In this document: one piece after another, positions 34,858 to 42,624 of the stretch
How positions within the stretch are numbered: position 1 is the first letter of the stretch
Layout of the letters: every line of letters starts with the position of its first letter
Source of the DNA: Bacteroidota bacterium
GTDB taxonomy: Bacteria; Bacteroidota; Rhodothermia; Rhodothermales; UBA10348
Direction of reading: 5' to 3'
Assembly: GCA_022571255.1 (NCBI GenBank)
Contig: JACZYD010000006.1
Location: forward strand, 1 to 50,085
DNA: 50,085 nt
Translations under genes and position numbers: made by a program
The notes under the pieces: model-generated
Database searches by the model: none
The model's input: only the letters and a program-made list of their open reading frames with translations
What the model was told of the DNA's origin: nothing

Positions 34858-36500
34858 AAATCGCGATTATCATAACAGTGCTGTTCAGTATATCACGAAT
34901 CATCAGACGACTGCGATTTTTTGGACATCTGTTTCAACTGGAGGGTTACAAGCCGGGCCCATACACAGCGTGGCTGAAAAAACACACGAGGGATGCGGTA
35001 ATTCGCAATTCCCATCTCGCCGGGGTTGTATTGCTGGCAGCCGGTTTGCTTTTCACTCTGATTGGAGGACCGGATTCTTCCGCGTCTACTTCGTCCTCGC
35101 GCGCAGCACTTCTGGCGCTCTTGTTATTGTGGGCACTTGCTTTTTCTTCTTCTCGCAGATACCGACGCCATCGAACCAAGAAACCGCTTGTGTTCACGCA
35201 CCGAATGAAGCGGATCTCAACAGTCGCCCTCGTGAGCACAATTGTCCTGACAGCACTGCCCGTTACGCTCGGACAGCCGTCAGACGCCTGGCCGGCGACG
35301 CTTTTATTGCTCGGCGGACTTTTTCTCGCCGACTTTTTTGCGCCTTTTATCGTCGCGTTTTCCGGAATCATTCTCGAGCCGCTGGAACGACGCATCCGGG
35401 CTGGATTCAAAGAAAAGGCCCGTGTCCACCTGGCGTCCGTGCACGACTTGAAGGTCATCGCTGTGACCGGATCATACGGCAAAACCAGCGTCAAATTTGC
35501 CGTTGAAGCGGTTCTGTCGCATCGTTTCGATGTGTTGGCCACCCCTGATTCGTACAATACCCCGATGGGTATCTGCCGCGTGATCAACGATGAATTACGC
35601 GACCAGCACAAGATGCTCATCCTTGAAATGGGTATGCGCCATGCGGGTGACATTGCTGAACTGTGCGAAATCGCTCGACCCGACGTGGCTCTCATTACGT
35701 CCGTGGGCGTTGCTCATCTGGAATCGATGGGCACAATCGAGGCGATTGAAAAAGAGAAAGCATCCCTGCTTTCGTTCGTACGGAGCGGAGGATACGCCGT
35801 TCTGAACGGCGATGACGACCGGGTTCGCAACATGAAAAATATCTTTTCAGGTTCCATCCTGACCGTCGCCACCGATCGATCCGTCAAGGCTGATATTTTT
35901 GCGGATCAGATAAAGTACGGACCCGAGGGATCGCGCTTTCTGGTACACGATGGTACTACGCCGCCTGTCGCCTTCCGGACGCGCCTTGTCGGGCGGCACA
36001 ATATCTCGAATATCCTCATGGCTATTGCTGTCGGTAAAATCTATGGTTTGCGTTTGCGTCAGATTCGACACGCCGTTGCGGGCCTCCGACCCGTTCCGCA
36101 TCGACTCGAGGTCAAGAGAGACGGACCGATCACAGTCATCGACGATGCATTCAACAGCAACCCGGTCGGAGCCAGGAATGCGATTGAAATTCTGGGGCAG
36201 TTCACAGGTGGGCGTCGTGTGATTGTAACACCGGGAATGATCGAGCTGGGCGAACGCCAGTTCGAAGAGAACCGGATCCTGGGAAAACACATTGCCCGCC
36301 ACACCGATCTTGCGATTCTTGTCGGTGAGGAACAAACAAAGTCCATTGCCTTGGGGTTACGCGAGGCCAGTTACCCTCCGGATCAGATCCGAATTGTGGG
36401 ATCCCTGTTTGAAGCGCAGGACCTCGTTCGAACAACTCTCACTGACGGTGATGTCGTGTTATATGAAAATGATCTTCCGGACCAGTTCAATGAATCGTGA
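34854..36500 (+). CDS. MurF-like ligase with an N-terminal membrane domain
   Basis: 548 aa. Residues 1-190 hold about five hydrophobic helices (IAIIITVLFSI, HLAGVVLLAAGLLFTLIGG, ALLALLLLWALAF, LVSTIVLTALPVTLG, TLLLLGGLFLADFFAPFIVAF). From residue 200 it is a Mur ligase: P-loop VTGSYGKTS, EMGMRHAGDIAELC, TSVGVAHLESMG, LVGRHNISNILMAIAV and DDAFNSNPVGARNAIEIL (MurF has DAYNANP). Its P-loop and MurF-type blocks suggest ATP-driven amide ligation, possibly on a membrane-bound substrate. It starts with GTG overlapping the hydrolase stop, and its end overlaps rnhB by 11 bp. A normal cytosolic MurF is about 450 aa without these helices. Confidence 0.83.
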   Translation: MKIAIIITVLFSISRIIRRLRFFGHLFQLEGYKPGPYTAWLKKHTRDAVIRNSHLAGVVLLAAGLLFTLIGGPDSSASTSSSRAALLALLLLWALAFSSSRRYRRHRTKKPLVFTHRMKRISTVALVSTIVLTALPVTLGQPSDAWPATLLLLGGLFLADFFAPFIVAFSGIILEPLERRIRAGFKEKARVHLASVHDLKVIAVTGSYGKTSVKFAVEAVLSHRFDVLATPDSYNTPMGICRVINDELRDQHKMLILEMGMRHAGDIAELCEIARPDVALITSVGVAHLESMGTIEAIEKEKASLLSFVRSGGYAVLNGDDDRVRNMKNIFSGSILTVATDRSVKADIFADQIKYGPEGSRFLVHDGTTPPVAFRTRLVGRHNISNILMAIAVGKIYGLRLRQIRHAVAGLRPVPHRLEVKRDGPITVIDDAFNSNPVGARNAIEILGQFTGGRRVIVTPGMIELGERQFEENRILGKHIARHTDLAILVGEEQTKSIALGLREASYPPDQIRIVGSLFEAQDLVRTTLTDGDVVLYENDLPDQFNES

Positions 36501-37158
36501 CGCAGCACTGACTCCGTTGAGCGTACCTGAGGATTCCGGCATCGCACCACCGAAGCGGACTGACGTGGTTGGTCTTGATTTTGAAAGAAAATTCTGGGGC
36601 ATGGGTTATAAAATGATCGCCGGAATAGACGAGGCGGGCCGTGGCTGCCTGGCTGGCCCGGTGGTCGCTGCTGCGGTGGTTTTTCCTCATAACTGTCACC
36701 TCGACGAAGTTCGAGACAGTAAACAACTCAGCACCATCGCGCGCGAGCGTGCAGAACAATCGATCAGAACCCACGCTATTGCCATCGGAATCGGAATCAG
36801 TCCCCCGAAAGAGGTGGACGAACTGAATGTTCTGTGGGCCTCCATGGAAGCGATGCGTCGCGCAGTGGAGGCGTTGTCTCTGGATCCTGATTTTATTCTG
36901 ATTGACGGGAATCGATGTTTTCCGCGGTGCCCGTGGCCGCATGAAACAATCGTGAAAGGCGACGCTCGAAGCCATAGCATTGCAGCCGCGTCCATCATTG
37001 CAAAGACACATCGGGATCGACTCATGCTCCGGCTGGACCGTGAATCCCCCGCTTACAAATGGGCATCAAACAAGGGATATCCAACGCGCAATCATTATCA
37101 GGCGCTGGCCGAGCAGGGACCTACCCGTCACCACCGACGTTCGTTTCGCCTTAAGTAA
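36490..37158 (+). CDS. rnhB: Ribonuclease HII
   Basis: Removes RNA from RNA-DNA hybrids and misincorporated ribonucleotides. It has the first acidic block AGIDEAGRGCLAGPVVAAAVV, then DSKQLS, LIDGN and the KGDARSHSIAAASIIAKTHRD block, matching the catalytic D-E-D-D set. The ATG at 36490 overlaps the ligase stop by 11 bp and gives 222 aa. An open frame further upstream only shadows the ligase gene. About 38 residues precede the conserved core, somewhat longer than usual. Confidence 0.94.
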   Translation: MNRDAALTPLSVPEDSGIAPPKRTDVVGLDFERKFWGMGYKMIAGIDEAGRGCLAGPVVAAAVVFPHNCHLDEVRDSKQLSTIARERAEQSIRTHAIAIGIGISPPKEVDELNVLWASMEAMRRAVEALSLDPDFILIDGNRCFPRCPWPHETIVKGDARSHSIAAASIIAKTHRDRLMLRLDRESPAYKWASNKGYPTRNHYQALAEQGPTRHHRRSFRLK

Positions 37159-37182
37159 TTCACCCCGATTGCTCTTCACACT

Positions 37183-38337
37183 ATGAGTCCTTCTACCGCA
37201 CAATCGGATCATGACGAGATCACGCCCCGCGGTGCCGATTCCGGCACGTCCCGCGATGTCCGCACGCCCGCCGACTCCCGCGCTCCGCTTGTGTCCGTAA
37301 TAATATTGTCCTACAACGCTTTAGACATTGTTCGCAGATGTCTTCCAAGTGTACACGCTTCTACATATTCGAATCTGGAGATCATTTTTGCAGACAATGC
37401 CTCTACGGACGCAACCGTCGAATGGGTTGAAAACATGTTCCCGGAAATCGTCATTGTCCGACATCCAGAAAACTTCTTCTTCTGCCGTGGAAATAATGAA
37501 GCCGTTGCCGGGGCCAAGGGAAAATACATCGCGTTATTGAACAACGATGTCGAAGTAGACCCGAACTGGTTGGCGCCGCTTGTCAGCAGGATGGAGAGTG
37601 ACAGGGCGATCGGCGCTGTTCAGCCAAAATTGCTCCAACATCAGGATCGGAGCCGATTCGAATATGCAGGAGGTGCCGGTGGGCATCTCGATCGCTTCGG
37701 CTATCCGTTTGTGCGGGGTCGGATTTTTTTCGAGTTGGAACGGGATGAAGGCCAGTACGACACGGACGAGCAAATTTTCTGGGCAACCGGTGCCGCTATC
37801 CTGCTGAGACGAGACATCTACCAGAGCGTCGGCGGCCTCGATGAGCGCTTCAAGATGCACATGGAAGAAATCGACCTCTGCTGGCGACTGCAGCGCCGCG
37901 GGTACCGAATCGAATCCGTCTGCGAGAGTGTGGTTTATCATATCGGGAGCGCTTCTTTGCCCCGGGGCTCGCCGGATAAAACGTATTTGAACTATCGCAA
38001 CAATCTGCTGGCCATGTACAAAAACCTCCCGAAGGCAATCTGGTGGAGGATCTTTCCGGTGCGGGTTCTACTCGACGGCCTCGGAATCCTGCGCTTTCTA
38101 TTCCTCCTGCAGGGCAGTGAAGCACTGGCTGTCCTGAGGGCATATATGGATGTGCAGCGGTTGAAATCGGAGGTGGCTGATGAGCGTCCTGCGCCTGGAG
38201 AATCCAGCGTAATTCCGTTTTACAGGCGCAGTATCGTACTGGATTATTACGTGCGCAGAAAACGCACATTCTCGGCGCTCCTGGAATCCGATTTTTCCAG
38301 AGGGACCACGTCCGATTCAAAGCCGGTTAACGAATGA
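37183..38337 (+). CDS. Glycosyltransferase family 2 (rhamnosyltransferase-like)
   Basis: 384 aa GT-A fold. VSVIILSYNALDIVRRCL opens the nucleotide-binding part. IIFADNASTDATVEWV and NNDVEVDPNWL carry the acidic metal-site pattern, and MHMEEIDLCWRLQRRGY is the acceptor-side ED motif. The C-terminal part has hydrophobic stretches (FLFLLQGSEAL). Similar proteins add rhamnose or other sugars to lipopolysaccharide, capsule or teichoic polymers; the sugar here is unknown. The first 30 residues are polar and not conserved. It converges with the DUF4293 gene, separated by only two bases. Confidence 0.9.
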   Translation: MSPSTAQSDHDEITPRGADSGTSRDVRTPADSRAPLVSVIILSYNALDIVRRCLPSVHASTYSNLEIIFADNASTDATVEWVENMFPEIVIVRHPENFFFCRGNNEAVAGAKGKYIALLNNDVEVDPNWLAPLVSRMESDRAIGAVQPKLLQHQDRSRFEYAGGAGGHLDRFGYPFVRGRIFFELERDEGQYDTDEQIFWATGAAILLRRDIYQSVGGLDERFKMHMEEIDLCWRLQRRGYRIESVCESVVYHIGSASLPRGSPDKTYLNYRNNLLAMYKNLPKAIWWRIFPVRVLLDGLGILRFLFLLQGSEALAVLRAYMDVQRLKSEVADERPAPGESSVIPFYRRSIVLDYYVRRKRTFSALLESDFSRGTTSDSKPVNE

Positions 38338-38339
38338 AG

Positions 38340-38765
38340 TTACCGCAGCCGATCCACGGATCTGAGCAACTTCACATCACGATTGACACTTCTTCGTGCA
38401 AGCGCAAAACAGCTCAGGCTCGCAAGCGGAAAAACAACAGCCAACCATGACTGTAATGATGCCGGCCCTCCCGAAACGACGGGCATCACGTCCGCAAGAA
38501 TCATTCCCAGGCCCAGAACCAGGAGACCGACGGTCGCCGTCATTGCTGCCGCGAATATGCATTGTTTTTGCCGATCCAGGGTCCTGTACAGGAAAATCGA
38601 CAATACACCTCCGATGAGGGCCAGGCTGTAAAGACCGAGAGTTACGGGCGTAAACCATCCTGACTGAACGGAAGCGGGTCCGATCCAGACGTCGATGAGC
38701 AGAAAGTTTACAGCCAAAAAACATGAACCGACGACTAAAAGGACAGTCTGAATCCGTTGAATCAT
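38340..38765 (-). CDS. DUF4293 family membrane protein
   Basis: 141 aa with four hydrophobic helices. The start MIQRIQTVLLVVGSCFLAVNFL and the end ARRSVNRDVKLLRSVDRLR match the family's two conserved ends. The family is almost confined to Bacteroidota and relatives, which helps place the organism. Its function is unknown. It converges with the glycosyltransferase gene. Confidence 0.85.
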   Translation of the reverse strand: MIQRIQTVLLVVGSCFLAVNFLLIDVWIGPASVQSGWFTPVTLGLYSLALIGGVLSIFLYRTLDRQKQCIFAAAMTATVGLLVLGLGMILADVMPVVSGGPASLQSWLAVVFPLASLSCFALARRSVNRDVKLLRSVDRLR

Positions 38766-38846
38766 TTCTTCTTCCGTTAAAAACCTACCCTGACAAGCCC
38801 TTCTTGATATAGCTTGCTGAAAACGTCGGGAGGTAATGCCGAACAG

Positions 38847-39866
38847 TCACGCGACCATCGCCGCGACGCGATCAGCCATGTGTTTCGCGAACTCTTTCGT
38901 ACCCGCGGTCCCGCCGAGATCAGCCGTCAAAAACGTACCATCGGCGTAAATATCCAGCAGCGCATTCCGTATGGCGTCTGCCGCATCGGTTTCACCGAGA
39001 TGTCGGAGCATCAATTCGGCCGAACGGATCAGCGCTGTGGGGTTTGCAATGTTTTTCCCGGCAATGTCCGGAGCGCTACCATGTACTGCTTCGAACACGG
39101 CGTAATGCTCTCCGACATTCGCTCCGGCTACAACACCCAGTCCCCCGACCAGTCCGGCGCAAAGATCGCTCAGAATGTCTCCAAAAAGATTGGTAGTCAC
39201 GATGTTACGGTAATCCTGAGGGCGCGTCACCAATTGCATGCACATGTTGTCGATAATACGATCATCAAATTTGATTTCCGGATACGAGTGAGCCATGTTT
39301 TGGGCGACTTCCAGAAACATTCCGGATGTAAGTTTCAGGATATTGGCTTTATGCACAACCGTTACGTGTGGACGATCATGACGGCGGGCGTATTCGAAAG
39401 CGTATTTTATGATTCTCTCCGAACCGACACGTGACACACGTGCAATCGAATCAGCAATGTCATTTTTCTCGTCGTACGTCTCCATTCCCGAATACAGACC
39501 TTCCGTATTCTCCCTGAAAATGACGATATCAACGTCCTTGAAGGGTGTTTCCAGGCCCGGAAGGCTCTGGCAGGGCCGAACGTTGGCAAATAACTCGAGT
39601 TTCTGCCTCAGCTGAACGTTTACACTCCGAAATCCTTTCCCGATCGGTGTGGTTATAGGAGCCTTGAGAGCGATTTTCGTTTCGCGAATGGAATCCAGAA
39701 CAGTGGCAGGCAACGCAACGCCATGTTTCTCCACGGCTATGGATCCGATTTCTGTGTGGCGAACCCATTCAAACTCGATACCGGTAGCCTGAAGCACTGT
39801 CAACGTCGCTTCGGTGACTTCCGGCCCGATTCCATCTCCCGGTAACAAAGCGATCCGATATCCCAT
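38847..39866 (-). CDS. NAD-type isocitrate/isopropylmalate dehydrogenase family protein
   Basis: 339 aa beta-decarboxylating dehydrogenase. LLPGDGIGPEV opens it. LFANVRPCQSLPGL, FRENTEGLYSGMET, VTVVHKANILKLT, IIDNMCMQLV, NLFGDILSDLCAGLVGGLGV and EAVHGSAPDIAGKNIANPTA follow. The RENTEGLYSG(M/I)E block and short length fit the NAD-dependent isocitrate dehydrogenase (IDH3-like) subgroup better than LeuB. Homoisocitrate or tartrate dehydrogenases cannot be fully excluded. It is preceded by a G5-run array in its probable leader and by the terminator of the exbB operon. Confidence 0.88.
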   Translation of the reverse strand: MGYRIALLPGDGIGPEVTEATLTVLQATGIEFEWVRHTEIGSIAVEKHGVALPATVLDSIRETKIALKAPITTPIGKGFRSVNVQLRQKLELFANVRPCQSLPGLETPFKDVDIVIFRENTEGLYSGMETYDEKNDIADSIARVSRVGSERIIKYAFEYARRHDRPHVTVVHKANILKLTSGMFLEVAQNMAHSYPEIKFDDRIIDNMCMQLVTRPQDYRNIVTTNLFGDILSDLCAGLVGGLGVVAGANVGEHYAVFEAVHGSAPDIAGKNIANPTALIRSAELMLRHLGETDAADAIRNALLDIYADGTFLTADLGGTAGTKEFAKHMADRVAAMVA

Positions 39867-40085
39867 TCCAGGTCTTTATTCTCTGTTGACAAGTCTGCAA
39901 TACTGCACCGGAGCCGAGAGTACCGGGCCGATCCGGGCAGCACCTGGCCGGCCGATCCTGGCAGCCCCCTGGCCGATCCTGGCAGCCCCCTGCAGCCCCC
40001 TGCAGCCCCCTGCAGCCCCCTGGCCGTTCCGGGCAGCCCCCTGGCCGGTCCGGTCCGGAGCAGCTGCCAAAGGTAGGGTCCTGAC
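39867..40085. repeat. G5-run array upstream of the isocitrate dehydrogenase gene
   Basis: This 219-bp gap before the dehydrogenase start holds repeats instead of a gene. The 10-mer TGCAGCCCCC is repeated in tandem at about 39982-40020, flanked by two units with a 21-bp period (CTGGCCGATCCTGGCAGCCCC). Runs of five C occur at 39965-39969, 39986-39990, 39996-40000, 40006-40010, 40016-40020 and 40037-40041. On the minus (coding) strand these are G5 runs, four of them spaced by exactly five bases, a strong G-quadruplex pattern. Open frames through it are low-complexity shadows. Confidence 0.9.
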
Positions 40086-40118
40086 ACAAAAAAAGAGTCC
40101 TGCGGTTGCAGGACTCTT
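40086..40118 (-). terminator. Rho-independent terminator of the exbB-exbD operon
   Basis: AAGAGTCCTGC (40093-40103) pairs perfectly with GCAGGACTCTT (40108-40118) around a 4-base loop. On the minus strand the stem is followed by seven T residues (complement of 40088-40094). It lies 67 bp past the stop of the last exbD. Confidence 0.93.
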
Positions 40119-40184
40119 CAGAATTCAGTGACGCTTCATTATGTGGACATTACAGTCGGGGACTGTAATGGGTCCGGAGCACGA

Positions 40185-40637
40185 CTATCCAACGTCCCTT
40201 TTAGTGGAATAATTAACCCGCAACGTGCCCGCTTCCCGGAGTTCCTGCTGAACATCCATCAAAACTCCCATTTCTGACTGTCGATCACTTTTTATCGAAA
40301 CGATCAGTTTCGGCTGTTCAATAAGCTTCCGATACATGATTGTTCTGATATTTCCGAGGTCTTCCACAAGGGCGTCATCAATCTGCACACCCGTTTCTCC
40401 GATTCGATTGTCCTCCAGTTTGCGGGGGCCGATGTAGATGTACGTGACCAGGCGTTTCTGGTCGATCTTTGTCAGCGCCTCGGCCTTGGGCAGCAAGGTT
40501 CGGACCTGCACCGTCGTCTCTCTCAGAACGGTGGTGACCATAAAGAAAATCAACAACATGAAGATGATATCCGGCAGCGAAGCGGTCGGGATTTCTTCCT
40601 TCGTGTTACTCTTCTTTTTAAAGTGTGAACTTGCCAT
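40185..40637 (-). CDS. exbD: Biopolymer transporter ExbD (second copy)
   Basis: 150 aa. A short basic N-terminus is followed by one helix with the proton-path aspartate (IPTASLPDIIFMLLIFFMVTT), then a periplasmic domain (QVRTLLPKAEALTKIDQKRLVTYIYIG). It uses proton motive force with ExbB to drive TonB-type transport or related envelope work. It is the last gene of the operon, followed by a strong terminator. It has diverged clearly from the other exbD, so it is not a recent duplicate. Confidence 0.93.
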   Translation of the reverse strand: MASSHFKKKSNTKEEIPTASLPDIIFMLLIFFMVTTVLRETTVQVRTLLPKAEALTKIDQKRLVTYIYIGPRKLEDNRIGETGVQIDDALVEDLGNIRTIMYRKLIEQPKLIVSIKSDRQSEMGVLMDVQQELREAGTLRVNYSTKRDVG

Positions 40638-40711
40638 ATCCTTGTAGAATTACGTTCTCGCTTGAATCAAAGGTTTGAAGCAAAACGGCGGTGAAAGGTC
40701 AGTAACCCCCA

Positions 40712-41272
40712 TTATCGGGCATCCGGTTCTGCGATGGAAATAGCCGCCTTGATCTTTTTTCTGATCTCGTTTACACGGTCGGGTTCCGACTTTACCCAGA
40801 TGCTATAATCCTTATAAGAACCAAAACCTGCTTTTCTCGCCTCAACATCCCACATGTCGAAATATGCCATCCAGACTTCGTCCAAGACCTGCACGTACGC
40901 ATCATACGGAGTTTTCCGGGCTGTCTTGATAGACACCAGGGCTCTGGAAATGGACTCGGAATAGAGCGGATCTGCCCCTTCATTCAAGACATGTTTGATG
41001 ACTTCGCCCCTGATAAGATTGACTGCTGAAGGTTTATCCTCAAGAAGCACAAATCCTTCTTCGTTTACAAGGATTTTCAGCACATTACGCTCTTTGATCG
41101 GAGGCGGCGTAACATCTTCATCCAGCTTCGGGGGTAACACCATACCGATGCCGGTATCCACGTCGATCGTGGTGGTGACGAGAAAAAATATCAACAGTAA
41201 AAACGCGATATCCGCCATAGACGCCGTGGGGATAGCCCCTTCTTCGCGCTCTCTCTTCCTAATTTTAGGCAT
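40712..41272 (-). CDS. exbD: Biopolymer transporter ExbD (first copy, long form)
   Basis: 186 aa. N-terminal helix with the conserved aspartate (IPTASMADIAFLLLIFFLVTTTID), then the ExbD periplasmic domain (VLPPKLDEDVTPPPIKERNVLKILVNEEG). It carries a C-terminal extension of about 90 residues (DAYVQVLDEVWMAYFDMWDVEARKAGFGSY... AISIAEP) that the second copy lacks. Paired ExbDs of this kind are common in Bacteroidota and relatives. It is preceded by the three-helix protein and followed, after 74 bp, by the second exbD. Confidence 0.93.
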   Translation of the reverse strand: MPKIRKREREEGAIPTASMADIAFLLLIFFLVTTTIDVDTGIGMVLPPKLDEDVTPPPIKERNVLKILVNEEGFVLLEDKPSAVNLIRGEVIKHVLNEGADPLYSESISRALVSIKTARKTPYDAYVQVLDEVWMAYFDMWDVEARKAGFGSYKDYSIWVKSEPDRVNEIRKKIKAAISIAEPDAR

Positions 41273-41307
41273 CGTTTTTCAATATTTATGGCCGGGAAGG
41301 ACTCGAA

Positions 41308-41583
41308 TCAGAACCCGAGCAGGGTTCGAAAACTGGATATCAGAAGCGATAAAGCCGTCACGATCAGTAACCCGATCACGCCGTATATGAACGCATCAGC
41401 CCACGTATCCATGATCATACTGAGAACGCCTACAGCAACCGCAGGCAAAGAAAGAATCACAGCGGTAACAACATCGACTTTGCCCTGGATTACGTTTCTG
41501 AGACCGAATATCAACATCAAAGCCAGACCGAGACCCGTGACAATCAATGAGGCGTAGATCAAAAGTGGAACTAATCCCTGCAT
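41308..41583 (-). CDS. Small three-helix membrane protein in the exbB-exbD operon
   Basis: 91 aa, hydrophobic: LLIYASLIVTGLGLALMLIFG, VVTAVILSLPAVAVGVLSMI, and YGVIGLLIVTALSLLI, with a short loop between each. No recognised domain or catalytic motif. It lies between exbB and the first exbD with gaps of 64 and 35 bp on the same strand, so it probably belongs to the same complex or is at least co-expressed. Confidence 0.75.
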   Translation of the reverse strand: MQGLVPLLIYASLIVTGLGLALMLIFGLRNVIQGKVDVVTAVILSLPAVAVGVLSMIMDTWADAFIYGVIGLLIVTALSLLISSFRTLLGF

Positions 41584-41647
41584 GGTTCTATCAATTTTTC
41601 TGGCGATTCGGGCATCGATCGGACACCTGGACCGCAGTTATTCAGAT

Positions 41648-42352
41648 TTAGTCTTTTTTCTCTCCCACCGGGCTTCCTGCCCGCAGAAGAATCAGCGAAT
41701 CTATCAGTTCAATCGAGGCTTCTTCCATATCGATCACGATGCGATCAATCTTGGAAACCACGTAGTTGTAAAAGAACTGCAGAATAAGAGCCGTGATCAG
41801 CCCGAACACTGTCGTCAGCAGGGCCACCTTGATACCTCCGGCTACCAGGCTCGGGGATATGTCACCGGCGGCCTCGATTGCATCGAATGCCTCCACCATA
41901 CCGACAACCGTTCCGAGGAATCCGAACATCGGCGCCATGGAAATGAACAGGGAAAGCCAGACCAAACCTCGTTCCAGGAAGCTCATTTCAATGGAGCCGT
42001 ACGAAACGATCGCTTTCTCGACGGCCTCAATACCTTCGTCGTGGCGCAGAAGGCCGGCCTGGAAAACCGAAGCAACCGGGCCTCGTGTATTTGCACAAAC
42101 CTCCTCTGCAGACGAAATGCCGCCTTCCTCCAGCGCGCCTTTGACCGAAACTATAAATTTGCGTGTGTTAATGTCGGCACGATTCAGCGTGATGATGCGC
42201 TCGAACGCGATAGCCAAACCGATGATCAGCGAAATGAGAACGGGCCACATATAGTCGCCTCCTTCGTTGAATCGCTGAACCAGGGCATTAACCATACTTA
42301 CGTCGGTGGCAGCCTCCTGTGGCAGTGTAAGAAGCAAGCTGTAAAGCGTCAT
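41648..42352 (-). CDS. exbB: MotA/TolQ/ExbB proton channel protein
   Basis: 234 aa with three helices. DYMWPVLISLIIGLAIAFERIITL is the first. The conserved pair of helices (LVWLSLFISMAPMFGFLGTVVGMVEAFDAI, then VAGGIKVALLTTVFGLITALILQFFYNYV) carries the GLLGTV-like turn and the threonine of the proton path. It forms the pentameric channel around the ExbD dimer. The start at 42352 has a GGAGG ribosome site. It is the first gene of the operon; its sigma-70 promoter lies about 160 bp upstream. Confidence 0.94.
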   Translation of the reverse strand: MTLYSLLLTLPQEAATDVSMVNALVQRFNEGGDYMWPVLISLIIGLAIAFERIITLNRADINTRKFIVSVKGALEEGGISSAEEVCANTRGPVASVFQAGLLRHDEGIEAVEKAIVSYGSIEMSFLERGLVWLSLFISMAPMFGFLGTVVGMVEAFDAIEAAGDISPSLVAGGIKVALLTTVFGLITALILQFFYNYVVSKIDRIVIDMEEASIELIDSLILLRAGSPVGEKKD

Positions 42353-42510
42353 GGATCACATCCCTCCAATTAACAGGTTTAAAAATTCGAAGCGTATGAG
42401 GCCGCGGTGGGTACCTCTCTATCGGAATTTCCTGCATCAGAACAAAGTCATCAAGCAGGAAAACGACCGTTTGAGAAACATTCCCGAACGGCCGTCCGAT
42501 TCAGAAGCGA

Positions 42511-42539
42511 ATAATATCCATTCCGCAACGATTTGTCAA
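42511..42539 (-). promoter_or_regulatory. Sigma-70-type promoter of the exbB operon
   Basis: On the minus strand, a perfect -35 TTGACA (complement of 42534-42539) and a -10 TATTAT (complement of 42511-42516) are separated by 17 bases. Transcription would begin near 42504, giving a leader of about 150 nt before exbB. It lies in a 272-bp gene-free gap (42353-42624). Confidence 0.85.
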
Positions 42540-42624
42540 TTCAGAGCGACATGTTAGCAACAACGATAAATTACGACAAAAAGACACCTGTCGACCCAAG
42601 AAGTTGCTCTGCACTCAAGCCCTG

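Noticed and set aside
34757-35506. A 249-codon open frame on plus and its antisense partner at 34946-35695
   Set aside because: Both are shadows of the alpha/beta hydrolase and membrane Mur-ligase genes; they show no family motifs.
36292-36489. Long N-terminal extension of RNase HII
   Set aside because: This stretch is the MurF-like gene read in another frame; the ATG at 36490 gives a normal protein.
39769-40131. Cysteine/proline/arginine-rich open frames through the C-run repeats
   Set aside because: They arise from translating TGCAGCCCCC repeats in several frames on both strands; none has a start context.
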